Origin: Chinchilla lanigera
Taxonomy: Eukaryota; Chordata; Mammalia; Rodentia; Chinchillidae
DNA length: 64,000 nt
NCBI RefSeq assembly: GCF_000276665.1
Contig: NW_004955459.1
Coordinates: 11,081,082 to 11,145,081 of the forward strand
Direction: 5' to 3'
Positions 56,265 through 64,000 of this stretch are shown piece by piece. Under the pieces are notes generated by a model. It worked only from the letters and a program-made list of their open reading frames with translations, had not been told where the DNA came from and made no database searches. The translations under genes and the position numbers were made by a program. Position 1 is the first letter of the stretch; every line of letters begins with the position of its first letter.

Positions 56265-56675
56265 TTATTCCCTCAGATGTTTCCTTCTTTTATCACACTC
56301 CTCACACATCTGTGTCCCTGAAATGGCTCCGTGAGCTCCTCCTCTCCCAGTCCCCAAGTTGCTAGTGCTGTCTGTCCCGACTGTCACGCAGACATGGCCC
56401 ACTGTGAAGATCCGGCGAGTGTGACACGTGCCTCTGACACAGGTTATGTTGACAGCTGGTCGGAACAGGTGTACTCTGATTCTACCATCAAATGGCAACA
56501 CACGTTTGGCTCCTTCCCAACGCACAGGCATGAAAAACCTGTTCTCTTCACATTTCTTTGGAGATTGATTGACTGTTCTTTGACACAGCACACTGCTACT
56601 GTTTGTAAGTTCCCTGGTCCTTTGGCCGCTTAGACGTGTTCCAGAGAAGTCTTGGAGAAGACCTCCATGTGGCAC
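56265..56675. other. CpG-retaining stretch with open frames on both strands
   Basis: About ten CpGs lie within 56331-56640, while flanking DNA has very few. A 136-codon frame (minus, 56265-56675) overlaps a 100-codon frame (plus, 56331-56633). Neither product shows a known domain. Low CpG decay might mean a hypomethylated regulatory element, selected sequence or a young insert. No gene is claimed. Confidence 0.3.
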
Positions 56676-58791
56676 TATGAATTATTCATCCACTCCTCCA
56701 GGAGGGAGGAGGATGGAAACTCCTCTACCCTCCCCTCTGCTCTAAGACCTGGAAGACATATTGTGACATATTTGCAGAGTTAAAATCAACAAGGGGATGG
56801 CTGCAGCAGGAAAATAGCATCAAAAAAGGTGCAAGAATTCTTCGGTTCTGAAATGGTTTAAAACAGAAGCATCTTTCTCGAATTTTAGGGTCATCTTTTT
56901 ACAGGGACTTGAGTGATTGTGAAACTATGATGAAAAATCACTTTCATAAGTTAGCCGAAGTAAAATAGATCATCCCTCAGCAATGGTTAAAGGTTAGGCT
57001 TTTGTATCAGAAAAAAAAAATTATGTTAAATGTCTTGGTTAAGTTAAAAAATTTTCTACTTGGGAAGACAGCACTGTCACCAACGAAATGCTCCAACAAT
57101 TTTGCGAGTGGGTGACATCTGGTTTAACTCTGTGGGTGCTTTTGCACGGTCATGCACAAAGGTTGCATTAGTTTTTTCAAAGATAACAACAAACAAGTCC
57201 TGTTACCAAACATGAAAAGAGTCTGGGATAATGTCAGATGCACTTTTGGGGCCAGATTCCTGGGGCAAAGCCTGATTCCTCCATTTTGAGAAGCAACCAG
57301 GTCCTTAGAAGAAAAAAAAAGGAATGTAGATGAGGAATGAGGGGCTCGCTGGCAGTGATCCCCACCCACACTTTCTATACCTTCCAGCACCCCCTGTCTG
57401 TGGGAGCTCATCCTATTCTGTTTCTTTCTCTCTTTTTTCCTTTGGACTGATTGTTATTTTTATTCCTTGATGCGATTTTTTTTCCCCATTTCCTTTCTTG
57501 TGTGGAACAAAAGAGCTCTGAAACCAAGATGGATGGTACAGGGGGAGCAGAGGCACATTTAAATGTGGGCTTTTTAAAACTGGATTTTTGTCTCAGCTCT
57601 TTCACTGTGTTAAGCAGAAATCTGTAGGCTTATTTGGGGGTTTGTTTGGAGGGCATCATATCAACATCCAGTGATGTTTTTGGACTCTGTGCTCAGAAAA
57701 TGCCATTGTCACACTGAACTGATGATATTATACTAGTACTTTCCCAGTTCGTTTCATATGAAGTACAAATCTAATAAACTCATCTCAAAAATAAGCCCGA
57801 CATATTCAACTGTTAATGCTTCAGACAGCCTGATATATTTGAGTGCACCAGAATTCTAAATCCGGTGGAGAATTCTAAGACGGGTTTATGCATTGCATGC
57901 TTCTCATAAAACCTTATTTGAACATTTGATTCCAGTTTACATTTTATTAGTAAAGCTCTCATTTTTCACTCAGAAAGAGGAAGCAGAGGGGAGGAGTAGT
58001 ACATTCCTGAAACTTCAATTCTATGTCCAAATAACTTACAAGATGGACACAAAATGGACATGGCTATGACTGCCCTGAAGACAATTACAAAAAATACTTA
58101 ATTAGGATGCAATGTTGGTTATTTTAAGCCATACAAAAGAGTTCTGTACATAATAGAGTGGCTGTTTCATGCGGCTCATATGATAAAATTCTCACCAGTC
58201 TTAAAATGACAGATGTAATATTACCTTTAATAAGTGTCTACCGATGCATGCAAATTGAATTAGATAGTGGGAGTACAAATTTGTCCGATAATTAAGATAA
58301 AATTTCATGTCAGCTTAAACCCTGGTGTATATTAGTAACTCTGTATATTTCTTTCCTCTGTTCTCTACCAATTATTTTTTAGCGTGGCTTCTTGATTACT
58401 GGAGTAGTTAGGTTGAGGGGGTAAAAACATGGTCTTCAAAACATATTATTATAAATGGGAGCAAAATATATCCTTGATTACTACTTGGTTTATGTGAAGT
58501 TTAAAATACTAAGCACAATTCAAACAACATTGAGTAAATTCAGCTAGGTATTAATTTAGTGTTTTGGGGGTCTCCTGAGGTGTTAGTGTGCTCTAAGGCT
58601 AATGCTGAGCTAATGCCATTTAGGCAAAGAAAAGCACAGAATTTGGAAGTTAATAACCTCATCCATTTAGGAAACCTGAATTTTTAACTGATTCTGCAGT
58701 GCTTGTTTTAGCACAGCAAATGTACTGGGTATTCACTGTGATACTTTGTTCACAAAGAAGGTCCTAAGGCCAAGAGACTGTACACCCATAG
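56676..58791. other. No recognised gene; unique AT-rich DNA
   Basis: About 2.1 kb without a nameable repeat. The part at 57640-58320 is repeat-free and rich in TAAT-type words, similar in look to 49080-49560. Short A runs occur (57010-57019). Confidence 0.4.
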
Positions 58792-58841
58792 ACACACACA
58801 CACACACACATACATATGTGCGCACACGCACACACACACAT
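58792..58841 (+). repeat. Interrupted (CA)n microsatellite
   Basis: CA units broken by 'tacatatgtgcg' and 'cg'. Translated on the minus strand it gives the Val-Cys-rich part of a chance frame (58733-59035). Confidence 0.95.
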
Positions 58842-59924
58842 CCTTTGTGTGTACACGGTGAAAATGATGTGCCCACATGCACAGAGCTTAAAGGGTAAGT
58901 GTTCTGCAAGGCATTCAGCTCCATTTTAATACCCTCCATGGCTGTGATCACAGCCCCCCAAGGGAGGCAAATATCCTGAGCATTATTAAAAGTGGGATTA
59001 TCCAATCTAATACTGAAGATTTGGGAACCAGCCAAGAGGAGTCATAAGCAGGAGGGGAAAACAAAGAGGACTTATCGGGGCCCAGACCACCGGGTTTGCC
59101 ATCCCCAAGCTTGAGCCTGGTTTCATATGATTGGCATTACCTGACAGGTGACTGTCACTTGACTGAACAATAAACACCCTCAGATGCGAGTATTAGAGGC
59201 ATTTGTCTGCTACATTGTCCCACCCATAAAATTGAGTGCAAGGAAGATACATTTCCTGCTGACCGGCTGCAGAGTCCTGTTAAGGAGGGAACTGACTTTT
59301 AGTTGGAGTTTTCTGACAATGCTTGAAACTAGGATGGTTATTTCTGCCTGTGTTATAGGGAAATGAGAAACAAAGAGACATACTTTATGCAAGAAGGTAA
59401 AAGGAAGACCAGCATCTGTACCTATTGTCTGTACGGGAAAGGTACAAGAAACCAGACCAATGTGCAAACTTCCTTCCCTCACTTATTAGTTGTGTCTGTT
59501 GCCAAACCCACATCTCAGCTTTGAGGGTCTGAGGCACTAGAGATTGTGGCAAATGGAGGGCACACTCCCTTGAAGAATGAAGCCGTTCATTCATTTTAAT
59601 AACCTTCCCAGTGCTTATAGATATTTAAGTTTGTGATGTCTGTATGCATGGCCATCTTCTCTCCTCCATGCTAACATGCATTTTTATGATAACCAGACAT
59701 TTTTTGTATTACTTTTTAATTAATGTCAAGTTTTATATTGCAAGCTGTGTCCCTAAAACTTACTCTTAAGGTACTCATTTCTAATCCTAGTTATGACATT
59801 TTTCATGACAGATATTTTTGTAAGACTGCATTGTCAGTGAGTATTAATTGCTTAGCCCTGACATAAATTCTCTTCATTTCTTTCATCAAAACATCCTGAT
59901 TTTTAACTGGATAGCTCTGTATTC
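58842..59924. other. No recognised feature
   Basis: Antiparallel frames at 59184-59594 have no known motif. Confidence 0.4.
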
Positions 59925-60060
59925 AGTCAAGAAACTACATTTCTGCCCCTCCCTTGCCTCTTAGTGTGGCCACATGGTTAGTTTTGGCAGTAAGATGGAA
60001 GCAGTATTGTGAGAAACTTTCCTAAAGGAACCAAAGTATTACCATGAAGGGAATGTTGCC
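59925..60060 (+). mobile_element. Possible ancient interspersed repeat, unclassified
   Basis: 'actacatttctgcccctcccttgcctcttagtgtggccacatggttag' followed by 'agatggaagcag' recalls a common mammalian repeat beginning 'actacatttcccagcctcccttgca'. I cannot name the family. Confidence 0.4.
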
Positions 60061-60839
60061 TCCTTCTGTTACCCAGAGAGTCTGAGGAGAAAGACACTTG
60101 GACTCTAAAACCTTTTACAGCTCCAGACCCCAGAGATCTCTAGCCTTTCTGGTGTATACTTCCCAAAGTCAAAAGTGTAGGCACAAAGAGCCACTCAACT
60201 TCAAGTTGCCTGCTATAAGTAGGGTTACCTGGCTGGGCTGAGGAAGATCACAGGATCTGGGGTCTTGCCTTGTAGACTCTACAGCTTTCCATATAGTAGG
60301 CATGAAAATCAGTGAAGAATTCTCTCCAATGTCCTGCACACTTTATCCACTTCATCTCTATAGGTCCATCTTCATGGAAGTCCTTGGATACTGGAAGGAA
60401 ACTTACTGGCTTTTCCTTGCCCTCATGCTAAGGGTTTGGTCTACTCCACTGTGGCGATGTAGAGGCTGAGAAACATTAGAAAGTATGGCTGAGATGTTCA
60501 GATTTGAGGGACTTAGTCAAAACTAGGAGCTTAAACCCATCAAGAGGGAGAGGCCATGCTATATATAACTCATACATCAACTGGAATCTCACAGTGCTCT
60601 CCCAGAAGAGTGGTGGTAAAAAAGTTAGTTCTCATAAAGATAGAGGTACAGCTGATAATCAGCTTTGTTTGGCATATAACCCCTGATGTAACTGCTTGCC
60701 AGAAATAATGTATCTTCTTCAGAGGAAAGTGTTATCACTTTGAACTTCAGATAAGTTCTATGATTTTCCTACACATTATCTGATATTCAATAAAAATTTA
60801 CTAGGAGTGCAAGAAGACAAGGGCCACATGACTAAAATC
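60061..60839. other. No recognised feature
   Basis: Unique-looking; one chance 60-codon frame (60504-60686). Confidence 0.4.
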
Positions 60840-61420
60840 AAAGGCAAGTACAGACAATAGAAAGAGATCTATACAGGAAACAGGTATTTAAGATAAAACA
60901 AAATTTTAAATTATATATAGTTAACATATAAAATTAAATAATAAGGTGGGAAATTTCATCAGAGAACTGGGAACTACACAAAAATATTAGTATATGTGCT
61001 GCTGAAGAAAGCACTGTAAAGAAGTATTAAAGGGAAATCCTACCACTGAAAGAAAAATAACTGAAATAAAGAACTCAATATAAAGTTTTCATAGCAGATT
61101 AGAAATAACTGAAAAAGAGGTGATGAATTGAAATACAGGTCAAGAGAAAGTCTTTAGACTGATGGTACTGGGGACAAAAGTATAGAAAACATAGAGCAGA
61201 CAATGAGAGACATGTAAGTCATAGCCAAAAAAGAATGTCTAATGTACACATAGTCAGTTTCCCAGGAAGAAGAGAGAGAAAGAATAAGACAGGAATGGAA
61301 TTTTCAGGTATAATGACCAAGAAAGGAATCTAAACACTGAAGAAAGCAGAAATGGCAAAAGACATCAGGGTCTTTGATGTACAATAATGTTACCAAACCA
61401 TTTGTTGCCTGCATGTGTTT
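60840..61420 (+). mobile_element. LINE-1 fossil, ORF1-region-like, plus strand
   Basis: A-rich text with 'aaaaataactgaaataaagaactcaatataaag', 'atagcagattagaaataactgaaaaagaggtgatgaattg', 'gaaaacatagagcagacaatgagagacatg', 'aaagaatgtctaatgtacacatag' follows the order of the coiled-coil part of L1/HAL1 ORF1. Stops and shifts throughout; non-functional. Confidence 0.7.
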
Positions 61421-61464
61421 ACATTTCTTTTTCATAGTACAGAAATAATCCATATTTTAACTCA

Positions 61465-62210
61465 TGTGTAGTGGGTTGAATTATGAATACCAAAAGTGTA
61501 TCTTTATCTTAACCTTTGGGTTCTGGGAGTGGTACCTTATTTGAAAGAAGGATCTTTGCAGATGTAATTAAGCTAAAGATCTTGAGATGAAAAGATCTTA
61601 GATGATCAATGTTCTTATAAGAAATATATAGCAAAGGCTATAGGAAGACAGCGCAGAAATTGGGGTGTGAAGTCAAGGAAGACAAAAGACTCCAGGGGCA
61701 AAAAATGCCACAGACAAAAAAATAAAATCTACCGGGAGTTGAATGAGACAAAAAAGCTGGTATGGTTTGAAACTATCCCTTCCAAAATTCAGGTATTGCC
61801 AGTAGCAAGTGAGAAATTTAAGAGGTGGTTAGGTCATGAGGATTCTTCCCTCAAGAAAGGTAAAAGGGCATGGTGGAGGTAGCTGGATCTTTTTTGCCCT
61901 TCTGGTTTTGTATATGGGGACAAAGCAAGAAAGCCCTTATCAAATGCTGTGCCTTGACTTTGAACTTCCAGACTCCAGTTATGATAAAATGAATTTGTCC
62001 TCTTCATAAATTATGCAGTCAGTAATATTCTCCTATAGCTGTACAATGGACTAAGACAGATGAATTCTCCCTGAGCGCCTTTCCAATGACCGCCTGATGG
62101 CACTTGATCTTGAGCTCCTGGCCTGCAGAACTGTGGAGAAACACATTTTTGTTGTTGTAAGCCACCAAGTTTGTAGTATGTTGTTGTACCAACCCTAGAA
62201 AACTGATGTA
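61465..62210 (+). mobile_element. MLT1-type LTR, plus strand, split by another LTR
   Basis: 5' part 61465-61757: 'tgggttgaattatgaataccaaaag', 'gaaagaaggatctttgcagatgtaattaagctaaagatcttgagatg'. 3' part 62059-62210: 'gcacttgatcttgagctcctggcc', 'gcagaactgtggagaaacac', 'gttgtaagccaccaagtttgtagtatg'. The two halves join as one LTR if 61758-62058 is removed. Confidence 0.85.
61758..62058 (+). mobile_element. MST-like MaLR LTR nested in MLT1
   Basis: Begins 'tggtatggtttgaaactatccc', contains 'aagaggtggttaggtcatgaggattcttccctc', 'ggggacaaagcaagaaagccc', 'ataaattatgcagtcag', and ends 'gtacaatggactaagaca'. TG...CA ends are intact; no clear 5-bp duplication remains. Confidence 0.83.
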
Positions 62211-63308
62211 CTCGAAGTGTGCCACCACAGTAAGCAAAAGTCCTCCAGGAGCAGAAGGAGAATCTCTAACAACGCTGTTGGAGGAGGAAGGAACAAGGGA
62301 GTGTTGTTAATGAAACTGACATCACAGCAGCAGCAGTTGCTTCTGTGTATGTTTGTGTGGGATGGAAAGGGGGAAGTTAAATACTTCCTAAATAGCTATG
62401 CTACTTGTTCTACAATAAACGCTGTTTTAGGAAGTAGTGAGTTTCCCATCAATTCAAGTATTGGAATGTACATAATGGCTTGTTGGAATTTAAAGACAAT
62501 TTATTCTCAAAATAAGCAGTACTAAATGATAGTTTGATTATCTTTTGAATTTGTGAGTCTAACGGCCCTGTCCCTTTCCCAACTCGTTATATCGCCCCCT
62601 GCTGGCTGGGCTTACTGCCATAAGTCAGGCTTGTGTATAAATTGCAAGGATTCAAGGACACCAGGATTGAGTGTAAGGGACAGGATCCTGCTGCTCCAGT
62701 CAGTCTGTCCCACGGTGCAAAATGCTGCACCTGCCAGAAAATAAATGACCAAATATTCTCATCCTGGGAACTCTACTGTATATCTTGGCCAGTTAAACAA
62801 AGGTCTCTTCTCACACAGACTGGTCTTTCTTAAAGGAAGTTAGATCCATAGATTTAAAACACAAGAAGCTCCAATTAGTAAAGAACTTGAATGACCTAAA
62901 ATCTCAGGAACCAGAGAAGATTGAATCTCAATGTGGAAAACATTTATTGTAAATTAAGAGGAGGACACTGATAAAGCCCATTATAGATGATGTTTGGGGC
63001 TAAAGTCTTTGTTCAAATTGACAGAACTAAGAGGAGGTGACAAGGGGGAGACCACAAACTCTCTCAGAGGAATGCTATTTATCTCTTCTTGTATGGTATT
63101 TTTTCTAAGCATAGGAATATGTGGTTCTGGACTGGATGTGTTTGAGAAATGTAAAGTTATAGACTAAACGTGTTATGTCTTCTCAGACCAGGGCTCTCAA
63201 AATTTTAGCCTCAAAACTTTTACAATCTTAAAAAATTATTGGAATCCCAAAGAGCTTTTGTTTATGTGAGTTATAGCTATCAATATTTTCCCTCTTAAAA
63301 ATTAGAAT
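62211..63308. other. No recognised gene; holds a CTCF-type motif
   Basis: Unique-looking. Small frames (62217-62833) lack known motifs. An (AGC)n-like word occurs near 62322-62336. Confidence 0.45.
62592..62606 (-). promoter_or_regulatory. Strong CTCF-type motif, minus strand
   Basis: The minus strand reads GCCAGCAGGGGGCGA, matching the CTCF core (CCASYAGRGGGCG) at essentially every informative position and retaining its CpG. If bound, it would mark an insulator or loop anchor with minus orientation. Confidence 0.6.
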
Positions 63309-63533
63309 AGGCATGCATCATGGCACATATCTGTAATCCCAGTACTCTGGGAGGTGGAGGCAGGAGGATCAAAAGTTCAAGCCCAGCCTGGGCAATTTGA
63401 GATTCTTTTTCAAAATAGGAAAATAAAATTAAAATGGTCTGGGGATATAGCCCAGTACAAAGGCCCTGGGTTCAATCCCAAATAAATAAATAAGTAAATG
63501 ATCACCAAATAAATAAATAAGTAAATACATAAA
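63309..63533 (+). mobile_element. B1-ID composite SINE, plus strand
   Basis: B1 part: 'taggcatgcatcatggcacatatctgtaatcccagtactctgggaggtggaggcaggaggatc'. ID part from 63435: 'ggtctggggatatagcccagt', 'gggttcaatccc'. The tail is (AAAT)n, in which a 20-bp AAATAAATAAATAAGTAAAT unit is repeated (63480-63499, 63507-63526). Same B1-then-ID order as 3672-3856. Confidence 0.9.
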
Positions 63534-63599
63534 AAGTTAAAAAGAAATTAGAGCGGATAATCTTGAAATAAAAGAATATGCAAGTGCACATTTCATTAG

Positions 63600-64000
63600 T
63601 GTCTTAGTTATTTTTCTCATTCCTAGGACAAAATACTGAACATGAAAAGTTAGAGAAGGAAAGGTTTATTTTACTTCAGTTTGTATAGGTTTTAGTCTCT
63701 AGTTGGCTTGTTCCAAGACAGAGCAGCATGACAAAGGGGAATCACAGAGGAGAAACAGTGCATGGTATGGCAGGCAGGAAGGCAGCCAGCATCAGCATCA
63801 GCATCAGCATCAGCATAAGTAGCAGCAGCAGCCTGCCTTCTTTCTGTCCGTTTATAGTCCAGCCAGGCTACATTCTGATTGATTGGCATCACATATACCC
63901 AGGGCAGTGCTTCTATTATCCACACTTTTAATTCATTTTCACACACTCTAATCCAGTCACCTTTGAAACTTCCCACCTATGAACAGATGAAGCTTTGGGG
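63600..64000 (-). mobile_element. MaLR-type LTR, minus strand, cut by window end
   Basis: Starts 'tgtcttagttatttttctcattcctaggac', contains 'gaaggaaaggtttattttacttcag', 'atcacagaggagaaac', 'aatccagtcacctttg', and reaches 'gatgaagctttgggg', so about 25-30 bases of the LTR lie beyond the window. Frames here (63692-63976, 63728-63931) are translated LTR. Confidence 0.88.
63788..63832 (+). repeat. (AGCATC)n followed by (AGC)n
   Basis: Four to five AGCATC units, a short break, then four AGC units, inside the MaLR LTR. On the minus strand the hexamer reads as Ala-Asp repeats, which is not evidence of a protein. Confidence 0.92.

Noticed and set aside
58733..59035. Val-Cys-rich small protein
   Set aside because: It is a translated (CA)n tract.
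63692..63976. Ala-Asp repeat protein on the minus strand
   Set aside because: Produced by translating the (AGCATC)n microsatellite inside an LTR.

Overview
The window looks like intergenic or deep intronic DNA from a rodent nuclear genome. The evidence is the repeat content: tRNA-Ala-derived ID SINEs with A and B boxes, 7SL-derived B1 SINEs (alone and fused to ID), ERVL-MaLR LTRs, and a background of old MIR, L2, L1M, MLT1 and MER5 fossils shared by placental mammals. The ID, the B1-ID fusions and the LTR type suggest a non-murid rodent (squirrel-, beaver- or cavy-like). The species is an inference. No protein-coding gene, rRNA, functional tRNA, CRISPR array or bacterial-type operon can be supported. 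Open frames are short (145 codons at most), and the longest lie wholly or partly in repeats or have counterparts of similar length on the other strand. Two runs of exactly 100 N (19571-19670, 46025-46124) are assembly gaps.

Layout. 1-12 kb: scattered SINEs (548-712, 829-931, 3672-3856, 6498-6649), old LTRs (4400-4895, 8173-8508) and a palindrome cluster at 2646-2695. 12-20 kb: a MaLR LTR with an intact 5-bp target duplication and an ID inserted in it; an L2 stretch; two diverged copies of an unclassified LTR-like repeat (14511-15003 and 16651-17301); L1M fossils; a B1 with a gap in its tail. 20-33 kb: old LTRs in both orientations and many L2/MIR pieces. 33-40 kb: little repeat, one promoter-like stretch (35866-35980), one exon-like stretch (35140-35322), and two adjacent MER5 elements. 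40-45 kb: an L1M fossil split by a 310-bp insert with perfect 19-bp target duplications, then MaLR LTRs nested in opposite orientation. 45-60 kb: mostly unique sequence with an L2/ID/gap block, a few MIR/L2 pieces, and stretches that read like conserved non-coding DNA. 60-64 kb: an L1 fossil, an LTR inside an LTR, a strong CTCF-type motif, a B1-ID SINE and a MaLR LTR running off the end.

No genes act together here. What the window records is a layered insertion history: L2/MIR, then L1M/MLT1/MER5, then rodent MaLR LTRs and B1, then ID. The best leads are the TSD-flanked retro-insert at 41056-41403, the repeat pair at 14.5/16.7 kb, the nested LTRs and the CTCF-type site at 62592-62606. I saw no convincing undescribed functional system. 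Repeat names come from recall of family consensus sequences; edges of old elements are good to tens of bases.
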